A stretch of 42,242 bases of DNA from Planctomycetota bacterium (GTDB taxonomy: Bacteria; Planctomycetota; JACOTG01), in contig JACOTG010000228.1 of assembly GCA_016178505.1 (NCBI GenBank), positions 1 to 42,242 on the forward strand, given 5' to 3'. Below, one piece after another: positions 8,334 to 15,677 of the stretch; position 1 is the stretch's first letter; every line of letters begins with the position of its first letter. The notes beneath the pieces were generated by a model. It ran no database searches. It was not told the DNA's origin and saw only the letters and a list, made by a program, of their open reading frames with translations. The translations under genes and the position numbers were made by a program.

Positions 8334-9883
8334 GCAGCCCCGCGGTCGCACCGCGGCACGAGGGCTCGGGACTCGCCTTCGTCGCCGTCTTGCTCCTCTT
8401 CGCGGCGGTGGCCGCGCTCAGCGTCCTCGCGTCGCCGCTCGTCTGCGTGGGGGTCCTCGTCGGCGGACTCTGTCTCGTTTTTGCCGTCGTGAAGATCGAA
8501 GCCGTTCTTCTCGGATGGCTGGCCTTCAGCGCGGTCCTCCAGGCCGTGCGCCTGTTGCCGTACGAGCGGCACGCGGGCTATGGCTTCACGCTTGCCGGCG
8601 AATTCCTGCTCGTCTTCCTGCCGGCAGCGATCTATCAGCTGGCGATCGCTCGGCGGTACGGCCGCGGCGGGCTGAAGCCGTTCATCCCCGTCGTTGCCTA
8701 TGCGCTGTCGACCGCGCTTTGGATTCCGTGGGCGGTCGACACTCTGGAGGCGGTTCGGCGCTCGGTCTATTGGACGGGCTTCTTCCTTTTTGCGGCGCTG
8801 GCCTATCACTATGGGAAGAGCCTGGCGGGCACTCGGCGCATCGTGGCCGCGATCGTCGTGTCGGCGCTCGTCGTGTGCGCGGTTTCGGGCGCGCAGCTCG
8901 TCTTCGGGCTCGGAATCGGCGCGCCCACGAAGGGACTGATGCGCGGGCTGTTCGACCACAAGAACATCCTCGGCTATTTCCTGATCACCGTCCTGCCTCT
9001 CACCGTGGCACTCGGCTTCACGTCGAAGGGCATCCAACGCCTCGCGTGGTTCTCGTTGAACGGCGTGTTGCTGCTGACGCTCTTCTTCTCCTTGAGCCGC
9101 GCGGCATGGCTTGGAGCGATCGCGAGCCTCTTCGTGATCCCGCTGTTCTTCCGCGGCGGGAAGCGATGGACGCTTGCGTTGGGTCTGACGGTGCTGATCG
9201 CGCTGACGGCGGCGGGGGCGTGGCTCGTTCTCCGCGAAGACCTATATGGTTCGAGCTATTACTTCCGCACGACCGTTCTGTCCCGCGCCGTCGACCTCGG
9301 CACGTACAGCACGCGCGCGCAGGTCTGGAGGGGCCTCTACTACTTCGTGTCGAGGCATCCGGACCAGTGGACGTTCGGTCACGGCCCCGGCGCCGCGGTC
9401 GAGATCATCAACACGGCGAGCTACATGCCGCACGTCAGCTCGACCCACAACTTGTACCTTCGCCTCTTCGTGGAGGCGGGGGGAGTGGGACTTCTCTTGT
9501 TCCTTCTGCTCGCGGCCTGGCTCGTTCGGCGGCTCGTCGAGTGCGCGCGAAGCTGCAGCGTCTCCCTCGACCGCGCGCTCTGTGCGGCCGCGCTCGCCAC
9601 GCTCGCGGCGCACCTCGTCTTCAACCTTGCCGGTGATGAATTCACGGGGATGACCGTTACGCCGCTCCTGTGGGCTCAGATCGGGCTTGCGTTCGCTGCA
9701 CGTGAGCGCGCGCTCGATTCGGCGCCGCCGCCGGCGACACGCGCAAGCCACTTGCTGCCGCTGCCTGCACGGCAGCAGTTGCAGCACGCGTTCGAGTCCG
9801 TCCCGGTCGCGGAGAACGGGAACGCTCGACCGCACAATCGTGTCTCAAGCTGGAACGCTGAGCGCGACGACAAGAAGGGCTGA
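8330..9883 (+). CDS. O-antigen ligase/polymerase family membrane protein (second copy)
   Basis: This polytopic protein of 517 residues starts at ATG 8330, which overlaps the preceding stop (ATGA) and is preceded by GGGGGAGGG. An open frame continues upstream to 8132, but that part is arginine-rich shadow sequence over DUF362. Family features are LFDHKNILGYFL near 207-218, FFSLSRAAWLGAI, and a large periplasmic loop with QVWRGLYYFV and GHGPGAAVEI. These are followed by SSTHNLYLRLFVEAGGVG and a last run of hydrophobic segments. The DHKN signature is common in Wzy-like proteins. The hydrophilic tail of about 55 residues after the last membrane span is not conserved in the family. Polymerase versus ligase activity cannot be decided. 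Confidence 0.85.
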   Translation: MSSPAVAPRHEGSGLAFVAVLLLFAAVAALSVLASPLVCVGVLVGGLCLVFAVVKIEAVLLGWLAFSAVLQAVRLLPYERHAGYGFTLAGEFLLVFLPAAIYQLAIARRYGRGGLKPFIPVVAYALSTALWIPWAVDTLEAVRRSVYWTGFFLFAALAYHYGKSLAGTRRIVAAIVVSALVVCAVSGAQLVFGLGIGAPTKGLMRGLFDHKNILGYFLITVLPLTVALGFTSKGIQRLAWFSLNGVLLLTLFFSLSRAAWLGAIASLFVIPLFFRGGKRWTLALGLTVLIALTAAGAWLVLREDLYGSSYYFRTTVLSRAVDLGTYSTRAQVWRGLYYFVSRHPDQWTFGHGPGAAVEIINTASYMPHVSSTHNLYLRLFVEAGGVGLLLFLLLAAWLVRRLVECARSCSVSLDRALCAAALATLAAHLVFNLAGDEFTGMTVTPLLWAQIGLAFAARERALDSAPPPATRASHLLPLPARQQLQHAFESVPVAENGNARPHNRVSSWNAERDDKKG

Positions 9884-9908
9884 CGCTGGGATTTCTTAGA
9901 GGTGCCGA

Positions 9909-10928
9909 GTGACTGGCCCGCATGACGCGATCGTCGCAGTGACCTACTGGTGCAACGCACGCTGCACGATGTGCAACATCTGGAAGGAACGGCCGACGAA
10001 CGAGGTCGGGCCGGAGTTCTATCGCAAGCTCCCGCGATCGCTGCGAACGGTCAACGTCACCGGCGGCGAGCCGTTCACGCGCAAGGACCTCGCGTCGATC
10101 GTGCGCGTGATCGACGAGGCGTGCGATCGTCCGCGCATCGTCATCTCGTCGAACGGCTTCCTGCCAAAAGTCGTCGGCAAGACCGTTTCCGAGATTCTCG
10201 AGTTCAAGCCGGACATCGGTGTCCGCGTTTCCTTCGACGGCCTCGCCGACACGCACGACGAGATTCGCGGGAAGAAGGGCGTGTTCGAGGATTGCCTCGA
10301 GTCCGTGCGCGTCCTCAAGCAGATCGGCGTCCGAGATCTCGGAATCGCCTTCACCGCGCAGGAAAGGAACGTCGCCGAGACGCGTCGCGTCTACGAGCTG
10401 TCGAAGTCGCTCGGCGTCCAATACACGATGTCCTACGTTCACTCGTCCGAGATCTACTTCAAGAACGGGCCCGCCGCGACGACGCCGCCTGCAGCGATGC
10501 CCGCGTCGAATCGCGGTCGTCTCGCGGACGAGATGGACTACGTCGCAAGCGAGGAGCTTCGGTCGTGGCAACCGAAGCGCTGGTTCCGCGCCTATTTCGA
10601 AAGCGGGCTGTTCGACCATGCGGTCGGCGAGCCGCGTGCGATGACATGCACGGCCGCGCACGACTTCTTCTTCCTGGATCCGCAAGGAATGCTCTATCCC
10701 TGCAACATCCTCAACCGGCCCATCGGAAGCCTCCGCGAAAAGACCTTCGACGAGCTATGGGCGTCGGCCACGCGCGAAGCCGAAGCGGCCTACGCGCGGG
10801 ACTGCCCGATCGCGTGCTGGATGGTTTGCACCGCGGCGCCGACGATGAAGAGACGACCGCTGCGGCCGGCGCTTTGGGTCGTCACACACAAGATGCGTTC
10901 CCACCTCGGCAGACGCGTGATCGCGTAG
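9909..10928 (+). CDS. Radical SAM protein with SPASM-like C-terminal cysteines (first copy)
   Basis: The protein has 339 residues. The 4Fe-4S motif CxxxCxxC is at C15, C19 and C22 (CNARCTMC). NVTGGEPFTRKDL provides the SAM-binding GGE, and VRVSFDGLADTHDEIRG is typical of the MoaA/SPASM branch. The C-terminal part has CTAAHDFFFLDPQGMLYPC and a CPIACWMVC cluster, consistent with an auxiliary iron-sulfur domain. Substrates of such proteins include peptides and sugars; none is evident here, and no precursor peptide gene is adjacent. GTG 9909 follows TTAGAGGTG. The gene lies between a ligase and a glycosyltransferase, so a glycan-tailoring role is plausible but unproven. Confidence 0.85.
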   Translation: MTGPHDAIVAVTYWCNARCTMCNIWKERPTNEVGPEFYRKLPRSLRTVNVTGGEPFTRKDLASIVRVIDEACDRPRIVISSNGFLPKVVGKTVSEILEFKPDIGVRVSFDGLADTHDEIRGKKGVFEDCLESVRVLKQIGVRDLGIAFTAQERNVAETRRVYELSKSLGVQYTMSYVHSSEIYFKNGPAATTPPAAMPASNRGRLADEMDYVASEELRSWQPKRWFRAYFESGLFDHAVGEPRAMTCTAAHDFFFLDPQGMLYPCNILNRPIGSLREKTFDELWASATREAEAAYARDCPIACWMVCTAAPTMKRRPLRPALWVVTHKMRSHLGRRVIA

Positions 10929-10933
10929 TCACG

Positions 10934-12058
10934 ATGCGCATCAGTTTCCTCGCCGTGAAGGGCTTGCCCGCGATCGGCGGCATCGAGAAGCTCACCGAGG
11001 AAATCGGCGCGCGCCTCGCCGCTCGCGGTCACGAGGTCGTCGTGTATTGCGGGCGCGAATCCGGAACGACGAGCGGTGAACATCGCGGGATGCGGCTGGT
11101 CGCGCTCCCGAGCGTGCCGCTCCGCTCCCTCAGGAAGTTATCGCTGGTGTGCCTGGGAACGTTCGATTGCCTGCGACCGTCGCGCAGACCCGACGTCGCC
11201 CATTATCACGCGGTCGGGCCGTCGCTTTTCTGCGGCCTCGCGCGACTCGCCGGAATCCGCACCGTCGTCCAGATTCACGGCCTCGAGTGGAGGCGACCGC
11301 GTTGGGGACCGCTCGCGCGTGGTTTCTTTCGCCTCGCCGATGGTGCCGCGGTCCGCTGGCCGCACGCTGCGACCGCCGTGTCGCGCGGCCTCTGCGAGAG
11401 CTATGAAGAGCGCTTCGGTCGCCCCGTGCGCTGGATTCCGACCGGCGTGACGGGCGCCGCGCCGCGCGCGGCCGGCGACCTCCCGTTCGGCCTCGAACCG
11501 GGCCGCTTCGTGCTGTTCGCGGCGCGACTCGTCGCGGACAAGGGTGTGCACGTGCTCATCGACGCCTGGCGCGGCGTGCGCACGAACTTGCCGTTGGTCA
11601 TCGCCGGTGACGCCGCGGGCGACGCGCACTATCGGCGCGAACTCGATCGACGCGCGGCGGGCGACGGGCGCATCCGATTCGTCGGTTACGTTGCCGGCGC
11701 GCCACTCGAGGCGCTGATGAGCCACGCGTACCTCTTCGTGTTGCCGTCGTCGATCGAGGGCATGCCGATCGCGCTGCTCGAGGCGATGTCCTTCGGCGCG
11801 TGCCCGTTGGCGAGCGACATTCCCGAGAACCGCGAGGCGCTCGGCGGCCGCGGATTCACGTTCCGCTGCGGCGACGTCGACGATCTCCGAGCGCGATTGC
11901 AGGACCTCGTCGATCGAGGAGAGATCGTCGAAGTCGCGCGCGTCGGGCTTAGGGAGTCGGTCCTCGCTCGATACTCGTGGGATCGCATCGCCCTGGAGTT
12001 CGAATCGCTTTACGCCGAGACGATCGCTTCGGGGTTGCGGGAGGCCGAGGCATGCTGA
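10934..12058 (+). CDS. Family 4 glycosyltransferase
   Basis: The protein is 374 residues long and has a GT-B fold pattern. The N-terminal MRISFLAVKGLPAIGGIEKLTEEIGARL contains the glycine-rich acceptor-side loop. The nucleotide-sugar half has RLVADKGVHVLIDAW and an EX7E motif, E275 to E283, in SSIEGMPIALLEAM. It probably adds one sugar to the lipid-linked repeat unit in the cytoplasm; donor and linkage cannot be told. A longer frame upstream is the shadow of the radical SAM gene, and ATG 10934 fits the family N-terminus exactly. The stop overlaps the start of the WecA-like gene (ATGCTGA). Confidence 0.9.
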   Translation: MRISFLAVKGLPAIGGIEKLTEEIGARLAARGHEVVVYCGRESGTTSGEHRGMRLVALPSVPLRSLRKLSLVCLGTFDCLRPSRRPDVAHYHAVGPSLFCGLARLAGIRTVVQIHGLEWRRPRWGPLARGFFRLADGAAVRWPHAATAVSRGLCESYEERFGRPVRWIPTGVTGAAPRAAGDLPFGLEPGRFVLFAARLVADKGVHVLIDAWRGVRTNLPLVIAGDAAGDAHYRRELDRRAAGDGRIRFVGYVAGAPLEALMSHAYLFVLPSSIEGMPIALLEAMSFGACPLASDIPENREALGGRGFTFRCGDVDDLRARLQDLVDRGEIVEVARVGLRESVLARYSWDRIALEFESLYAETIASGLREAEAC

Positions 12059-13647
12059 TCCACCTACTGTTCGCCGCACTCGCCCTCGGTGCGTCCGCGC
12101 TCACGACGTTCGTGATCCGCGGATTCGCGCGCTCGAGCGAAATCGTCGACGAGCCGAACGAGCGGAAGATCCATCGGGGACCGATTCCGCGATTCGGCGG
12201 CGTTGCGGTCTTCCTTTCGTTCGCGCTCGCAATGGCGCTGGCATTCGACTATCGAAAGTGGATCGATCCGACGCTGGCGTTCAGCGTCGAGGACTACGCG
12301 AAGCTGATGCTGGGCGGCACGGCGATCCTGCTGCTCGGGATCGCCGACGACATCGTGGGCGTGTCGTGGCGATGGAAGTTCCTGGTGCAGTTCGCGGTCG
12401 CAGGAATGATGGTGGCTTTCGGCTATCGCATCACGGCGATCACGAACCCGTTCGGCGCTCCCTTCCATCTAGGGCTCTTTTCCGTGCCACTCACCATGCT
12501 GTGGATCGTGGGCATCGTGAACGCGCTCAACCTCATCGACGGCATGGACGGCCTCGCGGCCGGCGTGACGTTCATCTCGGCCGCGACTTCGTTCGTCGTC
12601 TCGTACGTGCTCGGCAACGCCGACGTCGCGATCGCGTACGCGGTGCTCGCCGGCGCGTCGCTCGGCTTCCTTCGGTTCAACTTCAACCCCGCGACGATCT
12701 TCCTCGGCGACAGCGGCAGTCTCTTCCTCGGGTTCCTGCTCGCGACGCTCTCCATCCGCGGATGCCAGAAGAGCCCGACCGTGATCGCGCTCGCGATTCC
12801 GATCCTGATCCTCGGCCTGCCGATCCTGGACACGGCGGCGGCGTTCGTCCGGCGAAGCGCACGTGCAATGATCGACCGCCGAATTCCCGAGAGCCCGTCG
12901 CCCGGCGGCTTCATTCGGCGCCTCGGCGCGGCGTTCCTGCCGGACCGCGACCACATCCATCACCAGATGCTGCGCCTCGGCCTCACGCATCGGCAGGCCG
13001 TCGTGTGCCTCTACGGAGTGTGCACGCTTCTCGCCATCCTGGCGCTGATCATCGCGCTCACGTCGGATCGCGGGCTGCTCGGGATCGTCGTTTATCTGAG
13101 CGCGGTCGGCATCGCCGTGGTCACCCGGTTCACGCGCATTCGCACCGCCGCCGACGTCTGGTCGCGCGGGCCGGCGCGCGTCCTCGCCGTCGGACCCGAG
13201 GACGGGCCGCTGGCGCCGGTTCGCGATCTCCTCGTGCGCATGGGTCACCAGGTCACGCCCGTTCGCAGCGCGCTCGAGGCGGCGGGGACGATTCGCGACT
13301 CCCACTACGACGTCGTCGTCTCCGACGTGCGCGCTGGAATCGACGATCTCATGGTTCGTCTACGGAACGCACCGGGCGTCATGCGACGCTCGGTCGTCGT
13401 CGCCGTCGACGGTCCACGCATCGACCATCGCGACCGGTCGACTCCCGACGTCTACGATTGGATCGAGGTCGACGAATCGTGCGCACACCCGAGCAGCGAC
13501 TCGATGCCCGCGCTGGAGCGAGCCGTCGAGAAGGCCTACTTCCTCAATCGTCTTCGATTCTTCTCGAGCCTGCTCTGGTTGGCAGCCATGATCTCGCCGG
13601 TCGTCGTCGCGTTTGCGGTCGTCTTGACGCGATCCATCCTCCGATGA
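12052..13647 (+). CDS. WecA/MraY-type phospho-sugar transferase with receiver-like C-terminal extension
   Basis: The first ~360 of 531 residues form a polytopic polyprenyl-phosphate hexosamine-1-phosphate transferase. Motifs are DEPNERKIHRGPIPRFGG near the N-terminus, the aspartate pair D99-D100 (GIADDIVG), NALNLIDGMDG at 157-167, FLGDSG with D220, and DRDHIHHQ with H301, H303 and H304. It should start glycan synthesis by making polyprenyl-PP-sugar. Family members are usually about 350 residues. Here residues about 376-490 form a soluble alpha/beta stretch resembling a degenerate response-regulator receiver (RVLAVGPED, then YDVVVSDVRAG with D425 at the phospho-acceptor position). An extra membrane segment follows near 503-527. 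No receiver lysine is obvious. The gene overlaps both neighbours. Confidence 0.88.
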   Translation: MLIHLLFAALALGASALTTFVIRGFARSSEIVDEPNERKIHRGPIPRFGGVAVFLSFALAMALAFDYRKWIDPTLAFSVEDYAKLMLGGTAILLLGIADDIVGVSWRWKFLVQFAVAGMMVAFGYRITAITNPFGAPFHLGLFSVPLTMLWIVGIVNALNLIDGMDGLAAGVTFISAATSFVVSYVLGNADVAIAYAVLAGASLGFLRFNFNPATIFLGDSGSLFLGFLLATLSIRGCQKSPTVIALAIPILILGLPILDTAAAFVRRSARAMIDRRIPESPSPGGFIRRLGAAFLPDRDHIHHQMLRLGLTHRQAVVCLYGVCTLLAILALIIALTSDRGLLGIVVYLSAVGIAVVTRFTRIRTAADVWSRGPARVLAVGPEDGPLAPVRDLLVRMGHQVTPVRSALEAAGTIRDSHYDVVVSDVRAGIDDLMVRLRNAPGVMRRSVVVAVDGPRIDHRDRSTPDVYDWIEVDESCAHPSSDSMPALERAVEKAYFLNRLRFFSSLLWLAAMISPVVVAFAVVLTRSILR

Positions 13648-14948
13648 ACCCCGTGCGCGGAAGCCTGCTCACGCTCGGCTCGCAGGCCGCGATCGCCGTG
13701 CTCACGTTCGCGGCGACGGTCGTCATCGGCCGGACGCTCGGGCCCGAGAGCCGCGGCGCGATCGCGGCGGCCCTGCTCACGCCCGTTCTCTTCGGCACGC
13801 TGGGGTGCCTCGGGCTCGGAACCGCCACGACGTACTTCGTCGCGCGGGAGCCGGCGCGCATCGGCGCCATCGTGGGGACCGGGCTGGCCGCGGCTGGCGC
13901 GCTGGGCGCGTTGTCCCTCGCCGTCTTTGGCGGCGCGACGGCGCTCCATCTTCTGCCGTCGACGACGAGCTGTGACGGGGTCGCGCTCCTCGCGCTCGGG
14001 GCGATCGCGCCCGCGTTCCTCCTTCACGATCTCGTCGCGAATGCGCTTCGCGGCGATGGACGAATCGCGGCGTGGAATGCCGTCTACCTCGTGCAATCCG
14101 GTACGAACGTCGCCGTTCTCGCCGTTCTCGCGCTCGGCGCGCGGCTCGACGTCACGACGGCGATCGCTTCGACGGCGGCGTCCTACTTCGTCTCCGTCTC
14201 GTTCGGACTCGTCGCGCTTCGCCGGTCCGGGCTCGTGCGCCTGACCGTGGATCGCGCGCTCGTGGGCTCGCTCGTGCGCTACGGCGCGCGCGCCCACGTG
14301 GGAAGCGTCGTGTTCTTCTTGAACTACCGGCTCGATGCGCTGCTGCTCCAGGGCATCGCGGGAAACTACGAGGCGGGGATCTACGCGACCGCCGTCGCGC
14401 CGAGCGAGATCGTCTGGATGCTCGGGAGTGCGATTGCGGCCGTGGCGTTCCCGCGCCTCGCCGCGCTGTCGGGCGACGGGATCCGCAAGTCGACCACGCG
14501 GCTCCTCGGGTGCACGTTCGGCCTGTCGCTCTTGGTCGGAGTGGTCGCGGCCCTGGTGGGGCCGTTCGCGATCGTGTGGGCGTACGGCGAAGCGTTTCGA
14601 CCCGCAGTGACCCCGTTCTACTGGCTCCTTCCGGGCACGATCCTCTTTTCGGTGGTGAAGCTCCTGTGGGTGCACTTTGCCGCGCGCGATCAGGCGCTTC
14701 GCGTCGCGCTGGTCGTCGGTGGGGCGACGGCGCTCGATGTCGCGCTGAACCTGCTCCTCGCCGCACCGTTTGGCGCCAGCGGGAGTGCCGTCGCGGCGAG
14801 CGTGTCCTACGCGCTCGCGGCGGGGACGCTTCTCGTTCTCTTCGCGCCACCTCGCGAATGGCCGGCGATGGTCTCGTCGTTGCGCGACGACGCGCGGCGC
14901 GGACTCGCGATCGTCCTGCGCGGCCCGATCGCCGACCGCCGCGCGTGA
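13644..14948 (+). CDS. Wzx-like polysaccharide flippase (first copy)
   Basis: The protein has 434 residues and about 12 hydrophobic segments. The N-terminal GSLLTLGSQAAIAVLTFAAT and VVIGRTLGPESRGAIAAALL blocks are typical of the MATE-like oligosaccharide flippase family (PF01943/PF13440). It would move lipid-linked repeat units from the cytoplasmic to the periplasmic face. The ATG at 13644 forms an ATGA overlap with the WecA-like stop. The open frame extends upstream to 12258, but that part is the arginine-rich shadow of the transferase gene and is not protein. A second, unrelated-looking flippase lies at 26552. Confidence 0.88.
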   Translation: MNPVRGSLLTLGSQAAIAVLTFAATVVIGRTLGPESRGAIAAALLTPVLFGTLGCLGLGTATTYFVAREPARIGAIVGTGLAAAGALGALSLAVFGGATALHLLPSTTSCDGVALLALGAIAPAFLLHDLVANALRGDGRIAAWNAVYLVQSGTNVAVLAVLALGARLDVTTAIASTAASYFVSVSFGLVALRRSGLVRLTVDRALVGSLVRYGARAHVGSVVFFLNYRLDALLLQGIAGNYEAGIYATAVAPSEIVWMLGSAIAAVAFPRLAALSGDGIRKSTTRLLGCTFGLSLLVGVVAALVGPFAIVWAYGEAFRPAVTPFYWLLPGTILFSVVKLLWVHFAARDQALRVALVVGGATALDVALNLLLAAPFGASGSAVAASVSYALAAGTLLVLFAPPREWPAMVSSLRDDARRGLAIVLRGPIADRRA

Positions 14949-14958
14949 GGAGGGACCA

Positions 14959-15027
14959 GTGGACGACTCGCACGCTCCCGAATCGTCTCAAGGCGGAACC
15001 GCGGCCGGCCGATGTAGAGGAGCATGA
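14959..15027 (+). CDS. Possible 22-residue micro-ORF
   Basis: GTG 14959 is preceded by GAGGAGGGA at a good distance and opens a 22-codon frame. Its TGA (15025-15027) overlaps the ATG of the next small ORF as ATGA. The peptide (VDDSHAPESSQGG, then an arginine/alanine-rich end) is hydrophilic and matches nothing I recognise. It could be a leader peptide coupling translation of the next gene, or chance. The only support is the ribosome-binding site and the overlap. Confidence 0.25.
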   Translation: MDDSHAPESSQGGTAAGRCRGA

Positions 15028-15239
15028 ACCTCGCCTTGCTCCGAGCACTGGATCCGAGGAAGCGCCGCGCGCTCGTGGCGTCGTTCGTCCTGGGCGCGCT
15101 GGTCATGGCCTTCTTCGCGACCGTGCTTGTCATCCTGCCCCCATCGCCACCGCCGCTGGCACGACCGGCCACCACTCTCAGCGACCCGAGTCCGTCGCTC
15201 GTCTCGTCGGCGTCCCTGCCCGCTCTTCTCCCGCACTGA
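15024..15239 (+). CDS. Small single-pass membrane protein, hypothetical
   Basis: The product has 71 residues: a short basic head (RALDPRKRRAL), one clear membrane span near residues 17-38 (VASFVLGALVMAFFATVLVIL), then a proline/serine-rich tail starting PPSPPPLARP. The pattern predicts a bitopic inner-membrane protein with the tail outside. ATG 15024 is preceded closely by GAGGAG, a little nearer than ideal. It is the last plausible gene of the first operon, downstream of the flippase, and could be a small accessory subunit. I do not recognise the family. It may be a chance ORF, although the hydrophobic profile and position argue for a gene. Confidence 0.5.
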   Translation: MNLALLRALDPRKRRALVASFVLGALVMAFFATVLVILPPSPPPLARPATTLSDPSPSLVSSASLPALLPH

Positions 15240-15620
15240 GTCGTCGGCTGGCGGACTTGGAGAAATAGAAGAGCCGGACGGCGAGTCCCCGCGACGCGTT
15301 TCTCGCGCGAAGCCGTTCGAACCTTGGTTCGGTCCGTGCGAGGGTGCTTCTCGTGCGCGGCGATCGAGCGTGGGAGCGGCTACGCGCGATTGGGCCGTGT
15401 GCCCTCGACTCGCCGTGCGGCGTGGGATCTTCCAAGAGAAACGCCCTTCGCCGAACAGGCGCTCCCCGTCCAGGACGAGATTCTTCGACCGGAAGATCTT
15501 GGGAAATGGAATCGCCGGACGGCGAGTCCCCGCGACGCGTTTCTCGCGCGAAGCCGTTCGAACCTTGGTTCGGTCCGTGCGAGGGTGCTCTTCGTGCGCG
15601 GCGATCGAGCGTGGGAGCGG
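15240..15620. other. Gene-free stretch holding the first repeat and most of the second
   Basis: No gene is supported here. The interval lies between the end of the plus-strand operon and the end of the convergent minus-strand operon, and is filled mainly by two direct copies of a fold-back repeat (separate entries). The 64-bp spacer 15437-15500 contains a small inverted repeat TCTTC-GACCG-GAAGA. No T-run terminator is visible. Confidence 0.6.
15260..15436 (+). repeat. Fold-back (MITE-like) repeat, copy 1
   Basis: This ~177-bp unit recurs 241 bp downstream. The core 15273-15421 matches 15514-15662 at 145 of 149 positions by hand comparison. The unit is itself an imperfect palindrome. GCCGGACGGCGAGTC at 15273-15287 is the inverse of 15407-15421 with one mismatch. 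TCGCGCGAAGCCGTTC at 15303-15318 is the inverse of 15374-15389 with two mismatches. The outer edges CTTGGAGA and TCTTCCAAG also pair partly. It contains the tight hairpin CGAACC-TT-GGTTCG. No ORF is convincing. Its look is that of a small non-coding mobile or REP-type element. Confidence 0.8.
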
Positions 15621-15677
15621 CTACGCCCGAATGGGCCGTGTGCCCTCGACTCGCCGTGCGGCGTTTGAATCTCCAAG
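15501..15677 (+). repeat. Fold-back (MITE-like) repeat, copy 2
   Basis: This is the second copy, in the same orientation as copy 1. Its right end covers the last codons and stop of the minus-strand glycosyltransferase, whose stop is at 15621-15623. About the last 19 residues of that protein are therefore read from repeat sequence. Differences from copy 1 in the core are confined to two small clusters (TTCTC to TCTTC, and GCGAT to CCGAA). The second cluster breaks one of the internal stem pairs. Confidence 0.8.

Noticed and set aside
15155..15170. TGGCACG as half of a sigma54 promoter (relevant to PrsR-type control)
   Set aside because: The required TTGC element is missing at the correct spacing, and the site lies within the small membrane-protein ORF.
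15315..15335. CGAACC-TT-GGTTCG resembling a tRNA T-arm
   Set aside because: No acceptor, D or anticodon arms can be built around it. It is a simple hairpin inside the repeat.
15260..15677. Possible CRISPR array
   Set aside because: Only two units, each ~180 bp and palindromic, separated by 64 bp. This does not fit CRISPR repeat and spacer sizes.
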